64,000 nucleotides of DNA, from NCBI GenBank assembly GCA_033002965.1, contig JAURVB010000195.1, positions 24,859-88,858 on the forward strand, in the 5' to 3' direction. This document shows, in pieces, positions 34,761 to 46,122 of the stretch (its first letter is position 1; each line of letters opens with the position of its first letter). The translations under genes were made by a program, and so were the position numbers. Under the pieces are notes generated by a model that was given only the letters and a program-made list of their open reading frames with translations, ran no database searches and was not told the DNA's origin. This stretch comes from Piper betle. Taxonomy: Eukaryota; Streptophyta; Magnoliopsida; Piperales; Piperaceae.

Positions 34761-35004
34761 CACTCTGACAATTGCCAAATTTCTCAAGATCGTAACCAAG
34801 CTTTAATACTATTTCTTGGGCCCTTAGGCTCCTAACCAAGCTTTGATACCACTGTTGGGCCCTTTGGCCCCCAAAATAGACTTGGAATGGGTGTTACGAA
34901 CCTCTCTTAAATTAAAAGTTAACTTAAAAATAAGATTTTCCTATTAACTTATATACAAGTTATCAACATCATCCACAATCGATGTGGGATAAGCCCAATA
35001 CTAT

Positions 35005-35800
35005 TGAGGTTGATGATACTCGTGTTATTTGTAATGTTGAAGTAGAATCGGTTGTTCATCTGTTTACAATGTGTTTTATGGGTAGGATCCTTTGGTTTGT
35101 TCTTCTTGGAATACATGACACTGCCTGGGTAAATGCTTCCCATCCTAGTGATGTTATTATCGTTTCTTATCAGTTGGTATAAGCATTTTAAAAGTAGGAA
35201 CTCTACCTTTCTTACTTGTGCTATGCTTGTTATAGATAATATTTGGCTGAGTGGGAGAGAAGTGAAATTTGCAGGACAAAAACTATAAGTTAATTCCATT
35301 ATTCACCAAATTCATGGTCAACTGCACTTCCTACGCATTGAGTGTGTGGATAACAGAAAGCATGGACATTGCACAGGAAGCTTAATTTGGCCCTATTTGT
35401 GTCCAACTTCTTCATTTATTATTATCCATACTCATGGAAGTTCTCCTTTGGATAATGGGGGTAGGTCTGTTTGGGCGTTTTACTGCTGTACATCTAATAA
35501 CCAACTTCATGAAGCCGATTATGGATCTATGTGTTGCCGATCAGCTTAGGATGACGAACTTGTTGCCATCTGCAAAGCCACCCAATTCGTAAAGAATAAA
35601 AGGTGGAGCCATGGTACAATCTACACTGACTGCAAATTTTTGTATGTGGCCTTTCAGTGGAATGCTACAGACTTGGAGTATCAACTTTTGGATTATGTTA
35701 ATCGTCTTTTGCTGTTATGCAAGTCATTGTATGTAAATATAGTCTGGTTTCCTCGAGTATGTAATAATATAGCCAACTGCCTAGCAGTTCGGGCAGCTTA
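35005..35800 (+). pseudogene. LINE (L1-type) ORF2 C-terminal remnant
   Basis: Plus strand. A zinc-binding motif of the zf-RVT kind (CNVEVESVVHLFTMC, 35,030-35,074) is followed, after a decayed linker, by the plant L1 RNase H-like domain: GGRSVWAFYC (35,460), ELVAICKATQFVKNKRWSHG (35,550-35,615), IYTDCKFLYV (35,620-35,650) and a last part with IVWFPRVCNNIANCLAVRAA (35,740-35,800). An in-frame TAG precedes DDELVAIC and there are other breaks. The reverse transcriptase domain is absent, so this is a 5'-truncated copy, abutting the TRIM array. Its end lies about 260 bp before the VAP27 start codon. Confidence 0.8.
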
Positions 35801-36057
35801 GTCTCTTATTAAGGTCTGCCCAACTGTCTTGGATACCCATGGAAAATCTCTTTCGGTTTGATAATATAATATATGAAGCTTGTCTTCGAAAAATTATTAG
35901 CAGTCTCACGTGGACGAAGTCGCAAAAAAAGTGGTCGTGTACAACTTCCCAGCCTGAAAGAAGCAAAAGAGAGGCCTCTCCTCTCCACCCACACCTTCTC
36001 CCTCTCCGATCCGACCAGATTCCCATTCCTAGCCATTGATCTGCTCCCGATCCATCA
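35801..36057 (+). promoter_or_regulatory. VAP27 upstream region and CT-rich leader
   Basis: The last ~110 bp before the start codon are rich in CT (CTCTCCTCTCCACCCACACC near 35,972), typical of a plant 5' leader. No convincing TATA box was found. The remaining promoter space is short because a LINE remnant ends at about 35,800. Confidence 0.5.
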
Positions 36058-39000
36058 ATGAACAACGGCGAGCTCCTCGACATCCACCCTTCAGAACTCA
36101 AGCTTCCATGTACACTTCTGCCTCTGTTTTTTTTTTTTTGGCAATGTTTAGATGTTTGATTGTTTCTGCCAAATTTGGTTTACATTGTGCTTTCTTATAG
36201 TTTGTGGGGGTACCCAGATCGGATTTTGTGTTTGGTGATGCTGGTTATTGGTAAAAACTGTTTCATTGTTGTGGAAATTGTGTAAAGATTTGGTTTTTGT
36301 GGAATTATGTAGTTGAATTGAAGAAGCAGAGCTCTTGCTCTTTGCAATTGACCAACAAGAGTGACCAGCATGTTGCATTTAAGGTACTTTTGTTAGAATT
36401 TTTTAATCATGCTAAAATGATAATATGCATAAAAATAAACAAGTAAATGGATAGGTACCGGATTCCGTAATAAGAAATCAGAGATCTGATTTCTCTCACA
36501 CACTTTCTATCATCACCATGGTGATGGAGATCTTTCTTTTAGGTGAAAAAATGTGTGAAGATGAAAGAGGACCAGATTCTCATACGCTCACATCCATCAA
36601 CTAATCGTCATGTGTTCGCCTAACATAGAGATTGGCATGAACGGCTGTTTAAACATATACATTCAATGGAATAACATCCGACGTGCATGAATATTGACAT
36701 TCAATGAACGTACATTAACATCAATATCCAATGAACATCTAATTTTCATGATTTTAATCATTTATAGTCAATGGATCAACATCTAACCACTTTCTACTAC
36801 CAAAATAATATTTTCGTTCTTTCTTAGATTATTACATGGCCTATTGTATGCCGCTTTTTTATGTGCTTGCTTTTGGTATTGAAGGTTAAAACTACCAATC
36901 CAAAAAACTATTGTGTGCGGCCAAATACTGGCATTGTTTTGCCTGGTTCAACTTGTGAGGTCACAGGTGTGAAAATTGTGTTTGGAAAGGGATTTGTTTT
37001 TCTTGTTAATTTGTGTTTGTATAATGTTGGAAGGATTCGTTTTGTTCTTTCTTGCCCATAGTTACCATGCAAGCTCCGAAAGAAGCTCCTCCTGGCATGC
37101 AATGCAAGGATAAATTTCTTCTCCAGAGTGTTGTAACAAGTGCTGGCGCTTCCACTACTGACATTACTCCCGAGATGGTAAATTGTTGCTGGGATGATGT
37201 CTTTGTACGTGATAATTTACCTTTCTTTACAATGTGGGGCTGACAATATTGTTTATTTGAATTTAGTTTAACAAGGAAGAGGGAAGAGTTGTAGAGGAAT
37301 TCAAATTGAGGGTGGTTTATGTTCCTGCAAATCCTCCCTCTCCAGTTCCGGAAGAATCGGAGGAGGGCATTTCTCCTAGGTCTTCTCCTCTGCAAAATGG
37401 AACCAATAGCTCCTCATTGGATGGTGTGAGTATTCCTGAGTGGCAGTGGCAAGCCACAATACAAGCGTTTTTTTTTTCATTACGTCTTAGATAACTTGAA
37501 TTTAAATTACTCAGGTGCCACGCTCTGCTGAAGAACTCGTAGAGAGAGCACCTGAGGTGTGTATGATCTTCTCCGTGGATCACTGCAATGTCATTTTCTG
37601 AAATTTTTTTAGAGGAGAAAATTGGTTAGATTTTCTGGAAAAACTGTGTTAGGCTTCTTCTTCTCTTTGTCTCAGGAAAATGAAGTAATAAATTGAAATG
37701 GAAACTGGAGTTTATGTAGTCGTTATTTTCAATGAGATAGCTACTTCTGAGTGGCTGTATTTTAGGTGAACACCTTAAAGAATATGTCTGAAACTCTGAA
37801 TGTGAAAGGATTTCGGGAGCTAAATTCTTAACTGTTATGGGCGTAAACTTTTTTTAAAGTTGTTTGCCTATGTGGTCAGAAGTTGTTTGAAGATGTCTAC
37901 TTGTAAGGAACAACTTTAAAATGAGAAGATTAGGATTTATTGATTGGAAAGTATACTTTTTTATACTAGAACCATAATAAGTTAGAGGGTTTTTTTCATT
38001 CAGAGTAACTTTTATCCATCCATAACTTGATGTTGGAGATTTGGTTCTGGACTTTAGACTTTACTTTTTTCTTTAAGTTTTACAGTGTCTACCCTTGTGT
38101 ACTTGTTGAAGCCAATAAATATAACGAAAGATTCTGTTTGACAGAAGGGAAAAATTCTTGTTCTTTACAATGAAATCCTGTCAAATATTGTTTTTTTCTC
38201 CTTGCTATTCCTCATGGTGACTATTATGCACGTGGGAGAACTTCTCGTTCTTTACATTGCCACGTGACTATTATGCACGTGGTGATGTAAAACATTTTCT
38301 TGAAAAATGGGGAATTTGTTAATAATCTTAGTGGATTTTGTATTGATATTTTGCAATGTCGTAAGTGTAAAGTTTTTGGTTTTAGTCTCCCAAGAGGCAA
38401 CGGATGTTTAGTTCTAAAAGAGAGATAAGACTTGAGTGGAGCTAGGAAGCATTGCACATTTTTTAGCCTTACGTGATACTTTCATTACTTTTTACCATTA
38501 TGTAAGTCATTTCATGTCTCATAGATCATTTCTTTTATTGATTTGCAAATTTCTTGTTGATGGAGATGAAAGGTCATGATATTGTTCGGTTGATAAGTAC
38601 AAGTATTCTTCTCATGGTGGTTACATTTAAAAACTGACTTGTGATCCTTATTGTGTCAATCTCACGAATCTGTTCACCTGGACAGGAGTCACTTATATCA
38701 AAGTTGAGTCAGGAGAAAACTATAGCCATTCGACAAAATCAGCAACTACAGCAGGAGCTGGTAAGTTTAACGAGGATACCATCTTTTTTCATAATTATAT
38801 GTAAGTTTATATGGTTTTTCTAAGACTTGGCGGATTTGTGATTTACTTGCATGTGACTGAGTTAATATCTTGTTAAGATCTGTGTTTTACTCGCTGTCAA
38901 GTATTCTCTTGGATGGTATGGAAAATGTGATGATTTATCATTATGAAGTAAGCTACAGAAGGAGCTTGTTTGTGAACTTGAAAGTAAAAGGAAACTGTAA

Positions 39001-39329
39001 GAATTGACAGTTAATAGTCTTTCTGGCCTTGTTTCAACCACAGGAAACAGTTTGGACATTCATTGAATCTATCTGAAGATATACAACAATTTTTCTTCAT
39101 TTTTCGTTTATGTGACAGGAAATCTGACGACTGCATTCTTAGGGAGTTAAGAAGCATAATGTGCCTCCAAAAGTTTATAATTTTCGCTTTCTTACCTTGC
39201 TTTCGACATATACAGGAACTCGTGCGAAAGGAAGTCAGCAGAAGAAAAGTTGCTGGCTTCTCGGTGATGTTCGTCGCGATAGTTGGGCTTCTAGGCATTG
39301 TTGTTGGCTACCTTGTGAAGTTGTCGTAG
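36058..39329 (+). CDS. VAP27-type vesicle-associated membrane protein-associated protein, 236 aa, 8 exons
   Basis: Coding exons: 36,058-36,109; 36,313-36,383; 36,885-36,966; 37,062-37,177; 37,267-37,425; 37,515-37,556; 38,686-38,760; 39,216-39,329 (stop TAG). All introns are GT...AG and phases fit. An MSP domain spans about residues 6-130, with the VAP signature KVKTTNPKNYCVRPNTG at 41-57 and DKFLLQSVV at 85-93. A proline/serine-rich linker (PANPPSPVPEESEEG) follows, then a short coiled coil (about 175-205) and one C-terminal membrane helix (about 211-233) with a tiny tail, making it a tail-anchored ER protein. VAPs bind FFAT motifs of lipid-transfer and tethering proteins and link ER to plasma membrane and cytoskeleton. 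The start is the first ATG after a CT-rich leader and gives the family N-terminus (GELLDIHPSELKLPFEL). Length is usual for the family. No defect was seen. Confidence 0.95.
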
Positions 39330-41960
39330 ATTCTTGGTGATCCATCACCTTCTGGCCAGCCAATTGCTTGCGTAAATTATTTATTTATATTCATTGCTGA
39401 GAAATACAGTCGAAAACAATTCTCTAGATTTAATGTTTTGTGTAAAGCAGTGCTCATATACGTTATCGTTTCACTTAGATTATTAATTGGAAGACAGCGA
39501 ATGATTAAAAAAGCAATTTTAATGTGTCTCACCATTGACTTATTTAGAGGCTCTGAATAAATGATGGATGGGATATGATGAGTTTATTCAGGCAACGTTC
39601 TGACTCAATGTTGTGCTTGTTCTTGAAGTTCTGCAACGCATTATTGGTTCAAGCAGCCTCTTCATGTGTTACTGAAGAGGAGAAAAAACCTGTTCGAAAG
39701 AAATGGATTGTGATAAAACAAGAAAAAAACAGCATGATTCTTGTATCTGCGTTGGCCAGACAAACTTGTGTATTTCTTGGTCCTTCCTCTGGTCAGAAGC
39801 CATTGATGGACCAGCTTGATGAAAAGAGCATCACCATGGCAGAAGCAGAATCGAAATCAAAGCCATGGCTGTCCGTTTTCTCAATCTCCCAAAATGCAGA
39901 TCCCTTCTCCAGTTTCTTATTTTACTCAAAAGCATTTTTCTTGGTTAAGCATCCGTGCATGAACAAATCTTCATGTCATTAACTGCGACGCTGGCAATTG
40001 TACTGGGATCTTCGTAGAAATAAGGCTAAATAATATTTCAAAAGATTGCTTAGTATCAAGAGGAGCTCTAAAGGGAAAAAAGAGTTCTTGCCCAGAAAAT
40101 TTTCAAATCAGACAAATTTATCTTTATAACTCCATTAATGTTTGTACATTGTCAGTGCCAAGTTCGGATGAAGGAAGAGAGTTAGGCCCGAATAAAGGAG
40201 GGTTGGCGTTCGGATAAAGGGTGAGGTTTGGCTTAGTTCAGGGTCCATGCCCTCAACATTTTAATTTAAGGTCGATGTATCCAACACCTTTAGAGTATCG
40301 GGGGAAGAATAAAGAGACAAATTTATCTTTATTATCCACTGGTTTTTCATCCAACCGTCTTTCAAAATCAACAGTTTAAAAGGAAAGTACACAGTTCAAT
40401 GCAATATTTGAATTTCGATCAGTTGATTCCAAGTCATCTTATTTCATTTATCCATAATCTTGTAATGTAGTCCTGATCATGTCATGGTTTATCACTAGCT
40501 TATTAGGTCTCGTCCCTGCCCACCACTTGCAAGTTACAATACACTGGTCAAGACTGTTGAGTGTGTCCCGCGTCGATTCCAATGACGTGCATATAAACTT
40601 TGGGGAAGTCTCCTCGTGTTAGCTTTCTGAGTGAGAGACCTTGAAGCTTCAATTTAGCCTAACTAATTATAAGAACCCACGTTAGAAATTCTTGGCTGGA
40701 TTGCCCAAAGTGGTTGTCTGTTAGAACCTCGTTGTAATATACGGCTCTTGTTGCACGAGTGGGGGAAATTATTTGAACCTAAGAAAATAAAAAGCTTTGG
40801 GAAGGCCTTTACTTCTTGACCTAGCTTATGAATTAGCGATGCCCTAACGGCTTATTGTGCTCAAATTGGCCTTGCGGGTGTTTCTAATCTCTCACTTAGA
40901 CCCTTTAAATACATTTTCTGACTTAGGCAATTCATCCATATATCTAACCTTGATCCTTGAAGAATGCAGAATCCTGGTTGGTCCGGCTTGGTTTCGACCA
41001 AACGTTCTGAATTTCGTAAATGAGGTTTTGCTGCTTATATAGCAACAAAAAGCATGAATTTTTCTCAACACCAAATCGAACCGAACTAAAATATTTCAGT
41101 TTGATTCAATTCAATTTATTTAAAACTGAAATTATTACGACTATATTAAATCAATCATTATTTATATTATAAGTAAATTTATAACACAATTTAATGAACA
41201 TAATCATATTCAAAAGTATTACAAACATAGATATTATATTAAACATTTTAAATTAATTACAAGTGAATGAAAAAATTAATAATAAGCCATATAAAACATA
41301 AGTATTAATTTTTATTATTTTTTTTGGTTTTTGAGTCAGTTTCGATTATGTTCGGTTGTGATTAAAACTTCCCACACTCAAAAGAATCATTCAAGGTCCA
41401 AACTAAACAGAGCCAAAATTTAACAATAACCGAATTATGTTTGGTAGGTTTAGGGTTCACCCTGCAGCATGTTTTTTTAGCTGTAACGATGGGAAGACTA
41501 CACCAATTGGCTAAGTTCCAAATCCCCACGATGTTCTGCGAAGTGTGATGCATTTTGCTAGCGGACATACAGTGATCACATGCATGCATTCTCTAGAGTG
41601 CTCCATTGTATGAACCAGTAGATCCAAGATCCAATAAGTGTCTATCATTGGTCCATTCGATTCATTCTTATGCAGGACAAAACAATACGACAATTGGGCA
41701 GCAATGGATGGTTAAAATTAGACTTCAAATGTGAACAGTATAAGATATTTCTTCCAAGAAGATGAATACTTCAATTTTACGTGGTTGAAATAGCAGCTCA
41801 TGGATTGATTGATGCTATCTCATTCACACCAATTCTCCAATCAGAGATCACCCAAGCTCTTGATAGATTTTCTCATCCTTGTAAAGCAACTTGACAAGGT
41901 TCACATGCAAACATTCGCTATTCAAGTTATCTCTATCACACACCCCTCGCAACTCCTCTC
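39330..41960. other. VAP27 3' flank and intergenic sequence
   Basis: The VAP27 3' untranslated region probably fills the first 100-250 bp. An open plus-strand frame at 39,575-39,982 (135 aa) has no recognised domain and could be chance or part of the transcript tail. At 40,555-40,660, TGTTGAGTGTGTCCCGCGTC then GTGCATATAAAC and GAGAGACC recall a TRIM/Copia-type LTR start, but the ends are unclear. 41,080-41,460 is AT-rich. No other feature was seen. Confidence 0.4.
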
Positions 41961-41970
41961 TATAAAAGGC
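41961..41970 (+). promoter_or_regulatory. TATA box of the proline-rich protein gene
   Basis: TATAAAAGGC lies 90 bp before the start codon at 42,051, after a C/T-rich stretch. It is a near-consensus plant TATA box at the expected distance for a leader of about 60 bp. Confidence 0.8.
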
Positions 41971-42050
41971 CATTCAACAAGCACCTCTTGCATCCAGTCT
42001 TAGACTTGAAAGTTTAAGTAGTAGTTAGCATTTATTGGGCAAGTGTAGCC

Positions 42051-42427
42051 ATGGAGTCTAAGGCCCTTTCTCTTTTCCTTCTCGTCAACTTGTTGTTCTT
42101 CACCTATGTCTCTGCAACTTGCCCTACTCCGGCCACTCCAACTCCGGCTTCTCCAAAGCCATCGAAGAAGCCGGCGAAGTGCCCGAAAAACGCCCTCAAG
42201 CTTAGCGCCTGCGCTGACGTGCTCGGGCTGCTTAAATTGGGAGTGGGGGCTTCTCTAGTGACAAATGCTGCAGCCTCGTGGGTGGTCTTGCTGACCTTGA
42301 AGCTGCATTGTGCCTCTGCACTGCCATTAAGGCTAATGTGCTGGGAATTAACATCAACATCCCAGTTGATCTCACTTTGCTCTTGAACACTTGCGGAAAG
42401 AACCTCCCAACTGGCTACAAATGTTAA
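42051..42427 (+). pseudogene. hybrid proline-rich protein with 8-cysteine (LTP-like) domain, frameshifted
   Basis: The start context GCCATGG is good. Residues 1-22 form a signal peptide (MESKALSLFLLVNLLFFTYV...), then comes a short Pro/Thr/Lys-rich spacer, then the 8-cysteine domain: KCPKNALKLSACADVLGLL in frame 1. After 42,240-42,265 the reading shifts by one base, and the rest continues in another frame with CCSLVGGLADLEAALCLC, KANVLGI and LLLNTCGK, ending YKC and TAA at 42,427. Across the two frames all eight cysteines are in place. Such proteins (DC2.15 family) are secreted cell-wall proteins. Without correction the frame stops at 42,386 and loses six of the eight cysteines. No intron, as usual for the family. 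Either a recent pseudogene or a one-base sequencing error. Confidence 0.88.
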
Positions 42428-43029
42428 ATGTACCTCGTTTTGTTTGTTTCTGTTTGCAAGCGTGGCGATTGATTTGATGTATTTTGTGTATGTAGTTTCT
42501 GTACTGCTAGTGATTTCCTCTTGTAAAATAGTCAACAGAAGAACGTAGTGAGAGGCAATACTAGCATTTTAGTTGCACGTATAACCTAAGTGATCATGTC
42601 TAAGGACTTTGGTTGTTGTTGCAACTAGTGTGTGTTTTGATGTTTCCTTCGGTTAATGTGTTGTTTGTATGTTACAACCGTAATTGTTACTGACATCCAT
42701 TAATGTAACCTAAAAGCTAGTACGTAAAAATTTCTTGATTGCCCATAACGCTAAGGGCTTGTTATTAGCGCAATAAATGAAAAGAACAAATGACAAAATA
42801 ATGCAAATGGCTTCGTACCCGCGGGAAAATAGTATTTAAAAGTGGGAAGATTATGTTCCAGGAACGGACTTAGAAGGTCAGCTAGCTAGCCAACCTTGCT
42901 AATCAAATGCCCTTATTATATGGATAGATCTTCGTTGACCTGTTACTAGATAATTTATGGGTAGAGCCAAAAGGTTGGCATGAAATGTTCATGTTCCCAA
43001 TAATTTTGACCGTGATCGAGGAAAACATT
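42428..43029. other. 3' flank of the proline-rich protein gene
   Basis: Likely 3' untranslated region to about 42,720 (T/G-rich with TTAATGTAACC text), then intergenic sequence. No other feature was seen. Confidence 0.4.
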
Positions 43030-43860
43030 TTCAATGTTATTAGCAAAATACATGTTTTCATTTATAGCTGATCCAAAAACATGGCCACTCAGAAAAGGGC
43101 CTTTACTCTAACAAGGAAATGAAGGCCCTTGATACCCCACTAATCATTACAGAATGTTTTCGTTGTTATTAGCATGGGGCATGCTTTTCTCGCTTATCCC
43201 AAAATATGCCCCATTTCCGAAATGGGGCCTCTTCTCCACCACAAAAATAAGGCCTCCTGAGCCCAAAACCTGCACTTTTTCCAATGTTTCTGGCGTTATT
43301 AACACGGGACATGCTTTTCTGGCTTATTCAAAGACAACTTCGCCGAAGGCCCTACCCAATACCGCTGGTGCTCTTCATCCAATGTTTCTGCCTTCTGGTG
43401 TTACTAGGACGAGACATGCTTTTCTCGCTTATGCAAAGGCATGCCCCAATTCAGAAAAGGAACCCCTTGAGCCTAATACCCCACTGTTCTTTATCCAAAG
43501 CTTCCAGTGTTACTAGCACGAGATATGATTTTCTAGCTTATGTAAAGAGATGCCCCAATTCGAAAAAAATGGGTCTCTTCTCCAACGGAAATGAAGGCCC
43601 TCGAGCCCAATATTCCTACTTTTCTGGCTTATACAAAGTCATGCATTAATTCAGAAAAGGGGTCTCTTCTCCAACACAGAAATGAAGGCCCTGAGCCGAA
43701 TACCCCACTGTTCTTTATCCAAAGCTTCCGGTGTTACTAGCAGGGGACATGGTTTTCTGGCTTATGCAAAGGCATGCCCCAATTCTAAAAAAGAGGTCGC
43801 TTCTCCAACATGGAAATGTAGGCCCTCGAGCCCAATATTCCCGCTGCTCTTATTCTTCTT
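43030..43860. repeat. degenerate tandem repeat, about seven units of 100-135 bp
   Basis: The unit contains TTATTAGCACGGGACATGC, TTTTCTGGCTTATGCAAAGG, CATGCCCCAATTCAGAAAAG, CTCTTCTCCAACACAGAAAT and GAAGGCCCTCGAGCCCAATA. Units start near 43,036, 43,152, 43,282, 43,380, 43,497, 43,610 and 43,721 and vary in length by internal deletion. The overlapping open frames at 43,154-43,946 follow the repeat and are not a gene. Confidence 0.85.
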
Positions 43861-45172
43861 ATTTCTGCCATCCTCCTGTTGACGTGATTCCCTCCACGAC
43901 AAAGGAGACAATTACAGGGGAATCTCACAAACATGAAGTTAGATGAAAAGGTACAAATAATTTAAATAGAACTGTCAACGATGAAGGAGAAACTCTTTGG
44001 TGAGTGTTAAGGAGAAGTAGTTAGGGTGACTCTTTATTTTTATGAGGTTGGTCGTATCTTTATATCCCTTATTTATAAATACGTGGTTGGAAAATTTTTT
44101 ATAAGCCCCCGCCTCAATAATAATTAGCCACATCAAAAAACCAAAGTAGACTAGCTAAATAGTTAGACGGAGTAAGATGGGATGACAATGTTAACGGAGT
44201 GGGACCTCCTGCTGCCAAGGTAGAGATGGGAGGAAGAGGAATAGACATCATAATGATAGAATGGCAAGAAGTTCTGTTCCTTTTATAATTTAATTGAGGA
44301 TTTGAACAAAATAATTTTGGTTGGGAGGAAGTGTCAGTTGACACTGTCAAAGACTCAAAACCATAAATTTGGATGCCTTATTCGTGCCTGCTTATTATTA
44401 GGGGGCTCATGAAAATTTTTTCCATGGTTGGATATATATTTTGATTGTGTTTTCCCTTCTAGGACACCAAAAAGAGTCACTTCACTTATTTTCCAGTGAG
44501 TAGTTTATTAATTTAGTGGGGATTAGTTTTACTCATGTATTGGGGAGTGGTTTCATTCATGTATTTAAGGGTGCTAATTTTTACATGTTTAACTCATGGA
44601 CCTTCTTATTTCTAGGCTTTGGTAGTTGTTCCTAGATATCCCGGGTTTGTGAGTGATAGTCAGTGCTATCCAGTGTTGTGGATACAACTAACCGATGCTA
44701 ACACATGTTATACTTGTACGGATAATTGTGTTTTGGTGCATGGTGGTTGTCCGGACACCGAGCAATGCTATCAGGTGCCTAGGAGTGGTGCCGAGTGCAA
44801 TTGAGGTTCCCTGATGCTGAGCATAGTGTGTTTTGGTGTTCGGTCACCTAGGACTGCCCACTAGGTAGGAAGGAGCGCTCTTGGGGTGTGTTTGGGGTTG
44901 ACTGAGCATACATGCTATCAAGCTCTAAAGAAGCCTCAAGATGTTAAGTAACGAGTCTTGATTATAGGGAGTGATCAAGCAGTGTTTGGTTCCAAGTATT
45001 GAGGGTGCTGAGAACTTGTTACCGACCATGCAGAGGATTAGTGTGTAGCATTTGGTGAGTACCTATGGCTTGGACGGGTTTTTGCCGAGCACTATGCTAT
45101 TGAGTAGCACTAGGTGTTATTGGTAGTTCCCTGTGTAATTGGGTGCTGAGGCATGCTTGGGCACTGGCAAAT
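43861..45172. other. intergenic, no gene accepted
   Basis: 44,600-45,170 is less AT-rich with GGTGTCCGGACACC-like text, possibly old retroelement sequence; a 61-aa cysteine-containing frame at 44,619-44,804 has no signal peptide or known pattern. Nothing else was seen. Confidence 0.35.
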
Positions 45173-46122
45173 TGTAAAACCTCCTCTTTGGGTTAAAGTT
45201 TTACTTGCTTGTTATTTTCCTCGGTTCGGGCTAGTCTTGAGTCAATTCAGCTTTCAGACCATGCGGATGGGGGCCAGATGACCGTATGAGCATGTTATGG
45301 ATGTTGGGTATTCCCAATATACAAATAATACTTTTAATTATGCTATAACAGAGTAGAAGTTATCAGTATATATTTGAGTTATACAGGTTCTTACTTATGT
45401 TAGCTTATAATTTTAGGGCTAGACCTAGGCCGTTGTAATATTTAGTATCTGTTTAGGTTTTTCCAGGGTATTTCGTTTGCATGCATCTTAAGGCTTTTGG
45501 ACTATCAAATTGCCCTTGTGCACCCAACTTTGATTGGGTCTCAGATTTCACCCGATTAATTTTAGGGTTTTGAGTTCCATTTAGCTTTGTTACCTCGATT
45601 TCTATCTGTAGAGGCTCTATTAGGCTTCGAGTCAATTTCGACTTTCGTCAATATCGATCTCAACTTTTCAATCATATATATTGTATATACCCTAAGTGGA
45701 CATCACTAGGCCCGTAGTCTACCAAATGATCAGATCATGCCATGTGGCAAGATCTGCATCATACACAATAAGTCCTAGCTCGAGGTTTCAACCACCCTCT
45801 GGGCACTGGACCGCTGCCATCGTGTTGCCCTCATGGCTGGCTATCGACCTAGATCTAGCTCCGACAATGGCGACGCTGTGTTGGCTACCGGAATAGCTAT
45901 TTTGTTCGCCAGATTCCACCATGGCCACGACCTTTTGAAACTTTTTTGGCGCTGATCTCTTCGGCAAGCTGACCACCTAGACACCTTCCCTTTCTTGCCA
46001 ACGTCCATTTGAGCCAAGCTTAATTGACCGTCGCCTCTGAAATTGTTGCTGGCAACTCCACCTATCCTCACAGCCATTTTCTGGCCAGCCAGCGGCCGAA
46101 CTCCGTCGGACATCGGCACTGG

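Larger units (their letters stand above)
32546..34998 (-). mobile_element. tandem array of TRIM-1-family LTR units
   Basis: Read on the minus strand, the unit is purine tract GTGTGAAGGGGAGT, LTR start TGTTGGGTTTATCCCAC, GACTTGTATATAGGCTAATG, TTTTGGATTAAGAGAGGTCA, then a short internal piece and the next purine tract. About 15 LTR starts are visible, for example near 32,715, 32,812, 32,999, 33,121, 33,273, 33,380, 33,470, 33,530, 33,620, 33,797, 34,203, 34,285, 34,461 and 34,990; spacings run from about 60 to 180 bp apart from larger gaps. Two members have a full LTR end and a primer site: 34,998-34,855 with CCAAGCTTTGATACCA, and 32,722-32,590 with CCAAGCTTTGATAT (plus strand). The others lack the LTR 3' part. 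No coding capacity is present. Confidence 0.85.

Noticed and set aside
39575..39982. 135-aa frame after VAP27
   Set aside because: No recognised domain, promoter or homologous pattern; kept only as a note in the intergenic entry.
44619..44804. 61-aa cysteine-containing frame, considered as a secreted peptide
   Set aside because: No signal peptide, no known cysteine spacing, and it lies in probable retroelement sequence.
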